A stretch of DNA of 64,000 nt, taken from NCBI GenBank assembly GCA_036500605.1, contig DASYBU010000005.1, positions 186,001 to 250,000 of the forward strand, given 5' to 3'. Position numbers and translations under genes: made by a program. The first letter of the stretch is position 1; each line of letters opens with the position of its first letter. This document shows positions 27,797 to 37,809 of the stretch, piece after piece. Under the pieces are notes generated by a model. That model had not been told where the DNA came from. It ran no database searches and was given only the letters and a program-made list of their open reading frames with translations. Origin of the DNA: JAFALK01 sp036500605. Lineage in GTDB: Bacteria > Pseudomonadota > Gammaproteobacteria > Burkholderiales > Burkholderiaceae_C.

Positions 27797-28184
27797 CTCC
27801 AGCGTCTGGATCGACTTCTTCGGCGACCATGTCAGCGCCCAGCGGAGCACGCTGCGAAAGTTGCTTGACCAGGGCGAGACACGCATCGTGGTCCCGGACC
27901 TGGTCTTGTTCGAGGTGTTGCGCGGATTCCGCCATGAGCGCCATCTGCGGCAGGCTCGGCTGTTGATGCAGTCGCTCGATGTCGAAGCGACCGGGGGCGA
28001 AACGTTGGCCCTGGCTGCCGCCGAACACTACCGCGCCCTTCGGGATCGTGGCTATACGGTGCGCAGCGGTATCGATGTGCTGCTGGCCGCCTTCTGCATC
28101 GAACACGACTACACGCTGCTGCACCGCGACCGCGACTTCGACGCGCTCGAATCGCTGCGCGGCCTGAAGGTGTGGAGACATTGA
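27783..28184 (+). CDS. vapC: VapC family PIN-domain toxin ribonuclease
   Basis: 133-aa PIN-domain endoribonuclease, toxin of the VapBC pair. The acidic catalytic residues are visible: D5 in VVVDSSVWIDFF, E44 in VLFEVLRGF, D98 in SGIDVLLAAFC and D116/D118 in HRDRDFDAL. The length is normal. Known VapC toxins cut tRNA or rRNA loops; the target here is unknown. It overlaps vapB by 14 bases, and its stop overlaps the start of an alpha/beta hydrolase gene (TGATG), so downstream catabolic genes are translationally coupled to the toxin. Confidence 0.9.
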   Translation: MVVVDSSVWIDFFGDHVSAQRSTLRKLLDQGETRIVVPDLVLFEVLRGFRHERHLRQARLLMQSLDVEATGGETLALAAAEHYRALRDRGYTVRSGIDVLLAAFCIEHDYTLLHRDRDFDALESLRGLKVWRH

Positions 28185-29065
28185 TGAGGGTGGCGAGGGC
28201 AAGGTCGCTGCGGTTCTGCGTCGTCGTCCTGCTGACGATGGCGCTGGACGCCCGCGCCGCCTTGGTCGAGCAGCAGGTACAGATGCCCGTCTCCATCGTC
28301 GATGCCTTCGGCAAGCACATCGAGCAGGCGATCACGGTGACGCTTTTTCATGACGACGCCACGCCCACACCGAGACCGGCCATCGTGATCAACCACGGCC
28401 GCGCCGGCGCGGCCGAAGAGCGCGGTGCGATGGGCCGCGCGCGCTTCCCGGCGGCGTCCGCCTGGTTCGCGAAGCAGGGCTTTCTGGTGGCCGTGCCCAC
28501 GCGCGTGGGCTACGGCGTGACGGGCGGCGAAGACGTTGAGGACACCGGTGCCTGCGGTGATCGCCGTTTCGCGCCGGGCTTCGCGGCCGCGGCCGACCAG
28601 GTGGCGTCAACGCTGGATCTGCTGCGCCAGCGCTCCGATGTCGACGTGGAGCGGCTCGTCGTGCTGGGGCAATCGTTCGGCGGCGGCACCGTTGTGGCCG
28701 TTGCTGCGCGCAACCCGCCCGGCGTGGTGCTGGCGATCAACTTCGCGGGCGGCTCGGGCGGCGATCCCAAGAACAACCCGCGCAATCCCTGCTCGCCCAA
28801 TCGCATGGAAAGCCTATATGCGCGCTATGGCCACTCGGCCCATGTGCCCATGCTTTGGGCCTACACCGAGAACGACCAATACTGGGGTCCGAAAATCCCG
28901 CACGAGTGGTTCGCGGCCTTCACGGGCGGCGGTGCGGACGCTGAATTCCATCAGTTCACGCCGCACGGCACGGACGGGCATCTGCTCTTCTCGCGCTTCC
29001 CCGAAGTCTGGCAACCCGTGGTGGCCGATTTCCTGCGCCGCCACGGTTTCGAGATCAAGGAATGA
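28184..29065 (+). CDS. Exported alpha/beta hydrolase (dienelactone-hydrolase-like)
   Basis: 293-aa protein with a signal peptide (LRFCVVVLLTMALDARA) and an alpha/beta-hydrolase fold. Nucleophile elbow GQSFGGG, preceding strands with INHGRAGAAEERGAMGRA, a late acid residue in AYTENDQYWGP and a catalytic His in HGTDGHLLF. The start at 28184 overlaps the vapC stop by one base; an in-frame ATG 12 bases upstream lies inside vapC. The 3' end overlaps liuC by 4 bases. Substrate unknown; the signal peptide means it acts outside the cytoplasm and is unlikely to be a leucine-pathway enzyme, despite lying in that run. Confidence 0.82.
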   Translation: MRVARARSLRFCVVVLLTMALDARAALVEQQVQMPVSIVDAFGKHIEQAITVTLFHDDATPTPRPAIVINHGRAGAAEERGAMGRARFPAASAWFAKQGFLVAVPTRVGYGVTGGEDVEDTGACGDRRFAPGFAAAADQVASTLDLLRQRSDVDVERLVVLGQSFGGGTVVAVAARNPPGVVLAINFAGGSGGDPKNNPRNPCSPNRMESLYARYGHSAHVPMLWAYTENDQYWGPKIPHEWFAAFTGGGADAEFHQFTPHGTDGHLLFSRFPEVWQPVVADFLRRHGFEIKE

Positions 29066-29847
29066 CGATGACGAATCTGAAGCTCGAGCGCGCCGAGCGC
29101 GTGGCCACGGTCACGCTCAACCGGCCCGACGTTCGCAACGCCTTCAACGAAGAGCTGATCGCGGAGCTGACGGCCACGTTCAGCGCATTGGCGAAGGAAG
29201 AGGGCTTGCGCGCGATCGTGCTCGCCGCCGAAGGCAAGGCCTTCTGCGCCGGCGCCGACCTGAACTGGATGAAGGCGATGGCCGGCTACTCGTGGGAAGA
29301 GAACCATGCCGACGCCAGCCGCCTCGCCGAGATGCTCTGGACGATCTACCGCTGCCCGGTGCCGGTGATCGCGAAAGTGCAGGGCGATGCCTATGCGGGC
29401 GGCGTGGGCCTGGTGTCGGTCTGCGACATCGTGGTCGCAACCGAGAACGCCGGCTTCTGCCTCTCCGAAGCCAAGCTCGGCCTGCTGCCGGCCACGATCG
29501 CGCCGTACGTGGTGCGCGCCTTGGGCGAGCAGGCTTCGCGCCGCTATTTCGTGACCGCCGAACGCTTCAGCGCGCAGGAGGCGCAGCGCCTGGGCCTCGT
29601 GCATGAACTGGCCATGACCGGCACGCTCGACGAGAAGGTCAACGCCCTGGTGGCCACGCTCTGTGCCAACGGCCCGGCCGCCGTGCGCGCCTGCAAGAAG
29701 CTCGTGCAGGACGTGGCCCACGCACCGATCACGCCCGCGCTGCGCGACGACACGGCGCGCCGCATTGCCGACATCCGCGCCAGCGACGAGGGCCGCGCCG
29801 GTGTGCAAAGCTTCCTCGGCAAGACGCCTCCGCCATGGCTGAGCTGA
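29062..29847 (+). CDS. liuC: Methylglutaconyl-CoA hydratase (enoyl-CoA hydratase family)
   Basis: 261-aa crotonase-fold enzyme. Typical sequence: VTLNRPDVRNAFNEELI, oxyanion-hole AEGKAFCAGADLNWMK, and DAYAGGVGLVSVCDIVVATENAGFCLSEAKLGLLPATI, split here as DAYAGGVGLVSVCDIVVA and AGFCLSEAKLGLLPATI, with the catalytic glutamate in the latter. DLNWMKAM and ISP(Y/A)-like APYVVRA are characteristic of the LiuC subgroup acting on 3-methylglutaconyl-CoA in leucine breakdown. Context with both methylcrotonyl-CoA carboxylase subunits and HMG-CoA lyase supports the assignment. It overlaps the hydrolase gene by 4 bases and the DUF4126 gene by 13 bases. Confidence 0.9.
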   Translation: MTMTNLKLERAERVATVTLNRPDVRNAFNEELIAELTATFSALAKEEGLRAIVLAAEGKAFCAGADLNWMKAMAGYSWEENHADASRLAEMLWTIYRCPVPVIAKVQGDAYAGGVGLVSVCDIVVATENAGFCLSEAKLGLLPATIAPYVVRALGEQASRRYFVTAERFSAQEAQRLGLVHELAMTGTLDEKVNALVATLCANGPAAVRACKKLVQDVAHAPITPALRDDTARRIADIRASDEGRAGVQSFLGKTPPPWLS

Positions 29848-30452
29848 GCCTGCCCCATCTGCTCGCGCTGGCCGCGGCCCTCGGTTGGGCCAGCGGCATG
29901 CGGCTGTACGCCGCCGTCTTCTTCGTGGGCCTGGCGGGCCGGCTCGACTGGTTGCCGTTGCCTGCGGGCCTGGATGTGCTGACGCACACGCCGGTGCTGA
30001 TTGCCGCGGGCGTGTTGATGGGGGTGGAGTTCTGCGCCGACAAGATCCCCGGCGTGGATTCGCTGTGGGATGTGCTGCACACGGTCATCCGCATTCCCGC
30101 TGGCGCGGCGCTCGCGGCCGCTGCACTCGGTGCCGATTCGCAAACCTGGGCCGTGATCGCAGCGCTGGTCGGCGGCGCTCTGGCGGCCACCGCCCATGCC
30201 GCCAAGACCGGCACGCGCGCAGCCGCCAACACCTCGCCCGAGCCCTTCTCGAACCTCGCACTTTCGCTGGCCGGCGATGCCTTCGTGCCGGTGCTGCTGT
30301 GGCTCTCCTGGTCGCATCCGTTTGCCTTCGCCGCGGTCATGGCCTTCAGCCTGCTGCTGGCGCTGGTGCTGATCCGTCTGACCTTCAAATTCCTGCGTGG
30401 GGTGGTCCGGAAAATCCGGCGCCGCCCGAGCGCTGCTGTCACCCTCAAATAG
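29835..30452 (+). CDS. DUF4126 family membrane protein
   Basis: 205-aa integral membrane protein with about five hydrophobic segments (LLALAAALGWASGMRLYAAVF, split here by its central SGMRLY motif; later AAGVLMGVEFCADKIP, AVIAALVGGALAA, SLAGDAFVPVLLWLSW and AFSLLLALVLI). The ASGMRLYA opening and the EFCADKIPGVDS loop are typical of DUF4126, whose function is unknown. It overlaps liuC by 13 bases and bioA begins 2 bases after its stop, so it is firmly inside the operon. It could be a transporter for a pathway metabolite (inference only). Confidence 0.8.
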   Translation: MAELSLPHLLALAAALGWASGMRLYAAVFFVGLAGRLDWLPLPAGLDVLTHTPVLIAAGVLMGVEFCADKIPGVDSLWDVLHTVIRIPAGAALAAAALGADSQTWAVIAALVGGALAATAHAAKTGTRAAANTSPEPFSNLALSLAGDAFVPVLLWLSWSHPFAFAAVMAFSLLLALVLIRLTFKFLRGVVRKIRRRPSAAVTLK

Positions 30453-30454
30453 AC

Positions 30455-31738
30455 ATGAACGATCTCTCCCGCCGCAGCCTCGCCGCCGTCTGGCACCCGT
30501 GTACGCAGATGGCGCGCGCCGCCCAGGTGCCGCCGCTGCCCATCGTGCGCGGCCAGGGCGCCTGGCTCTATGACGCTGAGGGGCGTCGTTACTTTGACGC
30601 CAACAGCTCCTGGTGGGTCAACCTGTTCGGCCACGCCGATGCGCGCATCAACACCGCCATCAAGCACCAGCTCGACACCTTGCCGCATGTGATGCTGGCC
30701 GGCTGCACGCATGAGCCCGCCGTGCGCCTGGCCGAGCGCTTGTCCACGCGCACTGGCGGAGCGCTCGGCCATTGCTTCTTTGCCAGCGATGGCGCCTCGG
30801 CGGTGGAGATCGCGCTCAAGCAGAGCTTCCACAGCTGGCGCAATCTGGGCCGCGACAGCAAGCGCGAGTTCGTCTGCCTGCGCAACGGCTATCACGGCGA
30901 AACCATCGGCGCGCTGGCGGTGACCGATGTGCAGATCTTTCGCGATGCCTATGACCCGCTGCTGATGCGCGCGCATACCGTCGAATCGCCCGACGACCGG
31001 CTCGGCAACGAAGAGCAAGCCTTGGCTGCCATGCGCGCCCTGTTGCAATCGCGCTCTGAGCACATCGCTGCCGTGATCGTCGAGCCGCTGATCCAGGGCG
31101 CGGCCGGCATGGTCATGCACTCGCCGCGCTATCTGAAAGCCTTGCGCGCGCTCTGCACCGAGTTTGAAGTGCACCTGATCGCGGACGAGATCGCCGTAGG
31201 CTGCGGCCGCACCGGCGCCTTCTTCGCGTGGGAGCAGACGGGAGCCGCCTGGCCCGACTTCATCACGCTCTCGAAGGGCATCACGGCGGGCACGCTGCCC
31301 TTGTCGCTGGTGCTGACGACCGAGGCGGTCTATCAGGCTTTCTGGAGCGAAGACGTCACCCGCGGCTTCCTGCACTCGCACTCCTACACCGGCAATGCCC
31401 TGGCCTGCGCGGCGGCCAATGCCGTGCTCGACCGCTTCGACGAAGGCCTAACGGCAAGCATCGGCGTACAGGCCGAACTGCTGCGCCAGGCTTTTGCCGG
31501 GCTGACCGGCGATAATCGACTCCAGCATTGGCGCCAGCGCGGCCTCGTGCTGGCCTTCGACGTGAAGCAGCCGGCGCCAAGATTTGCTGAAGCCTTCCAT
31601 CTGGCAGCTCGCGAGCGCGAGCTGCTGATCCGACCCATCGGCGGCACGGTCTACCTGATGCCGCCCTACCTGATCGACGCCTCCACCGCGCAATGGCTTG
31701 CCAGCACGGTGATGGCGACGCTGAACGATGTTGCTTGA
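30455..31738 (+). CDS. bioA: Adenosylmethionine-8-amino-7-oxononanoate aminotransferase
   Basis: 427-aa PLP enzyme (class III aminotransferase) converting KAPA to DAPA in biotin synthesis, with S-adenosylmethionine as amino donor. Visible: WHPCTQM near the N-terminus (BioA signature), YFDANSSWWVNLFGHA, the cofactor segment SDGASAVEIALKQ, IADEIAVGCGRTG with the PLP aspartate, the Schiff-base K274 in FITLSKGITAG, and PHYDDVI-equivalent HSHSYTGNALAC. The ATG is 2 bases after the DUF4126 stop. First of four consecutive biotin genes. Confidence 0.95.
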   Translation: MNDLSRRSLAAVWHPCTQMARAAQVPPLPIVRGQGAWLYDAEGRRYFDANSSWWVNLFGHADARINTAIKHQLDTLPHVMLAGCTHEPAVRLAERLSTRTGGALGHCFFASDGASAVEIALKQSFHSWRNLGRDSKREFVCLRNGYHGETIGALAVTDVQIFRDAYDPLLMRAHTVESPDDRLGNEEQALAAMRALLQSRSEHIAAVIVEPLIQGAAGMVMHSPRYLKALRALCTEFEVHLIADEIAVGCGRTGAFFAWEQTGAAWPDFITLSKGITAGTLPLSLVLTTEAVYQAFWSEDVTRGFLHSHSYTGNALACAAANAVLDRFDEGLTASIGVQAELLRQAFAGLTGDNRLQHWRQRGLVLAFDVKQPAPRFAEAFHLAARERELLIRPIGGTVYLMPPYLIDASTAQWLASTVMATLNDVA

Positions 31739-32927
31739 CCATCTACAGACCAAACTGACCGCGATCGAGGCGCAGAGCCAGACGCGTTTCCTGCGAGCCG
31801 CCGAAAGCGGCACCGCGCCACGCCAAAACGTGCGCGGTGCCGACGGCCGCTCGCGCGAGATGCTGATGTTCTGCTCCAACGACTACCTCGGCCTGGCCGC
31901 GCATCCCGCGCTGGCCGAGGCGATGATCGTGGGCACGCGCCAATGGGGCGGCGGTTCGGGCGCCTCGCACCTGATCAGCGGCCACGCGAGCGCTCACGAG
32001 GCCCTCGAAGACACGCTCGCCGCCTGGTTCGCGCCGCACATTCCTGAAGCGCGGGCGCTGGGCTTCTGCACGGGCTATATGGCCAATCTGGCCGTGGTGA
32101 CGGCCCTCGGTGACGCCGAGGCCGAGATTTTCAGCGAATCGCTCAACCACGCCTCGCTGATCGACGGCACGCGCCTGGCGCGCGCCAAGGTCTCGCGCTA
32201 CGGCCATTGCAATCTGGCCGAGCTGCGCGCCTTGCTGCAAGCCAGCCAGACGCCGCTCAAGCTGATCGTTACGGATGCCGTGTTCAGCATGGATGGCGAC
32301 ATCGCGCCGCTGCCTGAACTGCTGGCGCTCGCCGAGGAATTCGACGCCTGGCTGATCGTGGACGACGCGCATGGCTTCGGCGTGCTTGGCGCCCAAGGCC
32401 GCGGTGCGCTCGAGCATTTCAATCTGAACAGCGAGCGGCTGATTCTGGTGGGCACGCTGGGCAAGGCGGCGGGCCTCTCCGGCGCCTTCGTGGTGGCCCA
32501 TGCCACCATCATTCAGTACCTCTTGCAGGCCGCGCGCACTTACATCTTCACGACCGCCTCGCCGCCCGCGATTGCCCATGCGTTGCTGACCAGCCTCGCG
32601 CTGATCGAAGGCGAGACCGGCCAGCAACGTCGCGCCCAATTGCAGAAGCTGCAAGCGCGCCTGCGCGCCGGCATCGAGCGCCTGCTGCCCGCGCATCCGG
32701 GCTGGCGCCTGGCCGATTCGCAAACACCGGTCCAGCCGCTGATCGTCGGCGGCAATGCCGAGGTCATGCGCTTGGCTGCCGCGTTAGAGGCGCAAGGCCT
32801 GCGCGTGCCCGGCATCCGCCCACCGACCGTGCCCAAGGGCGAGGCGCGCCTGCGCATCACGCTCTGCGCCACGCACACCGAGGCCGACGTCGACCAACTG
32901 CTGAAAGCCCTGGAGGCCTGCGCATGA
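31728..32927 (+). CDS. bioF: 8-amino-7-oxononanoate synthase
   Basis: 399-aa PLP enzyme (alpha-oxoamine synthase) joining pimeloyl-CoA/ACP and alanine to KAPA. Landmarks: FCSNDYLGLAAHP, GGGSGASHLISGH, DAVFSMDGDIAPLPEL, VDDAHGFGVLG with the PLP aspartate, and the Schiff-base lysine K246 in VGTLGKAAGLSGAF. It overlaps bioA by 11 bases and bioD by 4 bases, so translation is coupled through the biotin genes. Length and motifs are standard. Confidence 0.95.
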   Translation: MLLDHLQTKLTAIEAQSQTRFLRAAESGTAPRQNVRGADGRSREMLMFCSNDYLGLAAHPALAEAMIVGTRQWGGGSGASHLISGHASAHEALEDTLAAWFAPHIPEARALGFCTGYMANLAVVTALGDAEAEIFSESLNHASLIDGTRLARAKVSRYGHCNLAELRALLQASQTPLKLIVTDAVFSMDGDIAPLPELLALAEEFDAWLIVDDAHGFGVLGAQGRGALEHFNLNSERLILVGTLGKAAGLSGAFVVAHATIIQYLLQAARTYIFTTASPPAIAHALLTSLALIEGETGQQRRAQLQKLQARLRAGIERLLPAHPGWRLADSQTPVQPLIVGGNAEVMRLAAALEAQGLRVPGIRPPTVPKGEARLRITLCATHTEADVDQLLKALEACA

Positions 32928-33598
32928 AGGAAGACATGAAGGGCTTCTTCATCACCGGCACCGACACCGAGATCGGCAAGACCACCATCACGGCTGGCCT
33001 GACGCATTTGCTGCAATCGCGCGGCGTGCGCGTGGCGCCGATCAAATCGCTGGCCGCCGGTGTCGAAGCCAATGGCCTCAACGAAGACGTCGCCCGCCTG
33101 CATGCCGTGCAGACGCTGGGCCTCACGCCCGAAGACATCTGCCCGCTGCAATTGCGCGAGCCCTGCGCGCCGCATATCGCGGCGCAGCTCGAAGGCCGTG
33201 AGATCGACCGCGCGGCTCTGCTCAGCGCGATCCATGCGACAGCCGCCAAGGCCGAAATGGCCCTGGTCGAAGGCGTGGGCGGCTTTCGCGTGCCGCTGGT
33301 CCCCGGCTGGGACACGGCCGATCTGGCCACCGACCTGCAACTGCCCGTCGTGCTGGTCGTCGGCCTCCGCCTGGGCTGCATCAACCACGCACTGCTGACC
33401 GCCGAGGCCATCCGCTCGCGCGGCCTGACGCTCGCCGCGTGGGTGGCCAACACGGCCGACCCGCGTTTCCCGCATGTCGCCGACAATCTCGCATCCCTGC
33501 AACTGGGCTTGAACGCGCCCTGCTGGGGCCATGTGCCCCGGCTCGCCGACCCGAATCCCGCGGCTGTGGCCGCCCATCTGAACATCGAGTTTCCATGA
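32924..33598 (+). CDS. bioD: Dethiobiotin synthetase
   Basis: 224-aa ATP-dependent carboxylase forming the ureido ring of dethiobiotin. The P-loop FFITGTDTEIGKTTITAGL is at residues 8-26, followed by APIKSLAAG (the family usually has YKP(I/V)(A/Q)(T/S)G), LREPCAPHIAA with the substrate-binding region and VEGVGGFRVPL. A second ATG four codons in (32936) is an alternative start. ATGA overlaps at both ends tie it to bioF and bioB. Confidence 0.94.
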   Translation: MKEDMKGFFITGTDTEIGKTTITAGLTHLLQSRGVRVAPIKSLAAGVEANGLNEDVARLHAVQTLGLTPEDICPLQLREPCAPHIAAQLEGREIDRAALLSAIHATAAKAEMALVEGVGGFRVPLVPGWDTADLATDLQLPVVLVVGLRLGCINHALLTAEAIRSRGLTLAAWVANTADPRFPHVADNLASLQLGLNAPCWGHVPRLADPNPAAVAAHLNIEFP

Positions 33599-34629
33599 AC
33601 CAGATCCAGACCCTCACCCCCACCTCCGACGCTGACCGCCGCCAGTCCACGCCCTGGACGGTCGACGCCGTTGCTGCACTCTTCGAGCTGCCCTTCAACG
33701 ACCTGATGTTCCGCGCGCAGCAGGTGCACCGCGAGCATTTCGATGCCAACGCGGTCCAGCTGTCCACGCTGCTGTCGATCAAGACCGGCGGCTGCGAAGA
33801 GGATTGCAAGTACTGCCCGCAGTCCGCGCACTTCGACACCGGCCTCAAGGCCGAGAAACTGCTGCCGCTTGCGGAAGTGATGGAAGCCGCCCGCGCCGCG
33901 AAAGCCAACGGCGCCACGCGCTTCTGCATGGGTGCCGCCTGGCGCTCGCCCAAGGAACGCCATCTGGTGCAGATCGGCGAGATGATTTCCGAGGTCAAGG
34001 CCCTGGGCCTGGAGACCTGCCTGACCGCCGGCATGCTGGGCGAAGGACAAGCCGAACAGCTCAAGGACGCCGGCCTCGATTACTACAACCACAACCTCGA
34101 CACCGCGCCCGAGTTCTACGGCCAGATCATCACGACGCGCACCTATCAAGACCGTCTCGACACGCTGGAGCGCGTGCGCGCCCAGGGCTTGAAGGTCTGC
34201 TCGGGCGGCATCGTCGGCATGGGCGAAACCCGCCGCCAGCGCGCCGGCCTGATCGTGCAACTGGCCAATCTCGATCCGTATCCGGAATCGGTGCCGATCA
34301 ACAACCTCGTGCAGGTCGAAGGCACGCCGCTGGCCGGCACCAAGGAACTCGATCCGTTTGAATTCATCCGCACGATCGCCGTGGCCCGCATCACGATGCC
34401 GCGCGCGATGGTCCGCCTGTCGGCCGGCCGCGAAGAGATGCCTGAAGCCATGCAGAGTCTCTGTTTCCTCGCCGGCGCGAATTCGATGTTCTACGGCGAC
34501 AAGCTGCTGACCACCAGCAACCCGCAGGCCGAGAAGGACCGCGCCTTGCTGGAGCGCCTGGGCATGCGTTGCGCGACGGAGGCGGAGCTGTCTGCCGCGT
34601 CGGACGACAGCTGCGAACGCTGCCATTGA
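33595..34629 (+). CDS. bioB: Biotin synthase
   Basis: 344-aa radical-SAM enzyme inserting sulfur into dethiobiotin. The SAM cluster cysteines C67, C71 and C74 sit in GGCEEDCKYCPQS; other family blocks are RFCMGAAWR, AGMLGEGQAEQL, YYNHNLDTAPEFY, GGIVGMGET and FLAGANSMFYGDKLLTT. The ATG overlaps the bioD stop; the frame is open further back inside bioD but the family N-terminus starts here. A hairpin repeat follows 6 bases after the stop and may separate the biotin genes from liuD. Confidence 0.96.
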   Translation: MNQIQTLTPTSDADRRQSTPWTVDAVAALFELPFNDLMFRAQQVHREHFDANAVQLSTLLSIKTGGCEEDCKYCPQSAHFDTGLKAEKLLPLAEVMEAARAAKANGATRFCMGAAWRSPKERHLVQIGEMISEVKALGLETCLTAGMLGEGQAEQLKDAGLDYYNHNLDTAPEFYGQIITTRTYQDRLDTLERVRAQGLKVCSGGIVGMGETRRQRAGLIVQLANLDPYPESVPINNLVQVEGTPLAGTKELDPFEFIRTIAVARITMPRAMVRLSAGREEMPEAMQSLCFLAGANSMFYGDKLLTTSNPQAEKDRALLERLGMRCATEAELSAASDDSCERCH

Positions 34630-34635
34630 ATTTCC

Positions 34636-34727
34636 GGAACGCAGAGAACGCAAAGAGACGCAGAGGACGCAAAGCAGCTCAGTCTGAACTCGGCGGTCTT
34701 TGCGTCTCTTTGCGACCTCTGCGTTCC
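34636..34727. repeat. Imperfect inverted repeat of CGCAGAG/CGCAAAG units (family B)
   Basis: The left arm (34636-34670) is a run of units such as ACGCAGAG, ACGCAAAG and ACGCAGAGG; the right arm (34692-34727) is the near-complement ending CTCTGCGTTCC, giving a stem of about 34 pairs with few mismatches and a loop of about 25 bases. It fills the gap between bioB and liuD. Similar purine-rich CGCAGAG intergenic repeats occur in many proteobacteria (recalled, not searched). It may stabilise the upstream mRNA or cause partial termination. Confidence 0.85.
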
Positions 34728-34773
34728 TGAAGTTTGCTTTCTTGCCGGATGCGATGAACAAGTAGGAGACAGC

Positions 34774-36756
<1,983 letters not shown>

Positions 36757-36799
36757 GACCACAATCTTGCATTCAGGCCGGACCTCCGAATACGTTTTC

Positions 36800-36877
36800 A
36801 CATGGATGAACAGGATGCACAGGATGAACAGCCAAATGCACTTGCTTTCTTATCCTGTACATCCTGTCTATCCATGT
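36800..36877. repeat. Imperfect long inverted repeat, dispersed family A, copy 2
   Basis: Left arm ACATGGATGAACAGGATG... (36800-36825) and right arm ...ATCCTGTCTATCCATGT (36851-36877) pair over about 26 bases with a loop of about 25 bases. Same arm sequence as the element at 2424-2502, including flanking CGTTTT and GTTCAAA. It fills the gap between liuD and liuE and ends 18 bases before the liuE ATG. Confidence 0.85.
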
Positions 36878-36895
36878 TCAAAGTGATTGCTTGAT

Positions 36896-37804
36896 ATGAC
36901 CCTGCCCACCCAAGTCACCCTCGTCGACGTCGGCCCGCGCGACGGCCTGCAGAACGAGAAGACGCAGGTCTCGACCGAGCACAAGGCTCAGCTCGTGGCG
37001 ATGCTGCAAGCGGCCGGGCTGCGCGAGATCGAGGTCACCAGCTTCGTCAGCCCCAAGTGGGTGCCGCAGATGGCCGACAACACGGCGGTGATGGCGGCGA
37101 TCCAAAGGCAAGCCGGTGTGCGCTACAGCGTGCTGACGCCGAACATGAAGGGCTTCGAGGCGGCATTGCCGACGCAGCCCGACGAGATCGTTGTCTTTGC
37201 CTCGGCCACCGAAGCCTTCTCGCAGAAGAACATCAACTGCTCGATCGAAGAGAGCATCGAGCGCTTTGCGCCGGTCGTCGAGGCCGCACATGCCGCGCAG
37301 ATCAAGGTGCGTGCCGCGCTGTCCTGCTGCCTGGGCTGCCCGTATCAGGGCGAGGTCACGGCCGACGAAGTCGAGCGCGTCGTCAAGATGCTCAAGGCGG
37401 TCGGCGTCGATCACATGAGCATTGCCGACACCATCGGCGTCGGCACGCCGCGCAAGGCGCAAGCGGCGATGGAGCGGGCGCTCAAACACTTCCCCGTGGC
37501 CGAGGTGAGCGGCCATTTCCACGACACCTACGGCCAGTCGCTGTCCAACATCTACGCCTGCCTGGAGTTGGGCATTCACCGCTTCGACACGAGCGTGGCC
37601 GGCCTGGGCGGTTGCCCTTACGCCAAGGGCGCAACCGGCAATGTGGCGACTGAAGACGTGCTGTTCATGCTGAACGGCCTGGGCATCGAGACGGGCATCG
37701 ACATCGACAAGCTCGTCGACGCCGGCGCCTTCATCTCGGGCGTGCTGGGTCGCCCGCCGGCTTCGCGCGTGGGCCGGGCTTTGCTCGCCAAGCGCGGCGG
37801 CTGA
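36896..37804 (+). CDS. liuE: Hydroxymethylglutaryl-CoA lyase
   Basis: 302-aa TIM-barrel lyase splitting HMG-CoA into acetoacetate and acetyl-CoA, the last step of leucine degradation. Landmarks: VTLVDVGPRDGLQNEK (metal Asp and catalytic Arg), EVTSFVSPKWVPQMAD, HFHDTYGQSLSNI (metal His), and the active-site cysteine loop SVAGLGGCPYAKGATGN. ATG at 36896 chosen over a TTG three codons upstream; neither has a clear ribosome site, and the preceding 18 bases adjoin a hairpin repeat. It ends the + strand run; the next gene is convergent 5 bases later. Confidence 0.94.
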   Translation: MTLPTQVTLVDVGPRDGLQNEKTQVSTEHKAQLVAMLQAAGLREIEVTSFVSPKWVPQMADNTAVMAAIQRQAGVRYSVLTPNMKGFEAALPTQPDEIVVFASATEAFSQKNINCSIEESIERFAPVVEAAHAAQIKVRAALSCCLGCPYQGEVTADEVERVVKMLKAVGVDHMSIADTIGVGTPRKAQAAMERALKHFPVAEVSGHFHDTYGQSLSNIYACLELGIHRFDTSVAGLGGCPYAKGATGNVATEDVLFMLNGLGIETGIDIDKLVDAGAFISGVLGRPPASRVGRALLAKRGG

Positions 37805-37809
37805 TCAAG

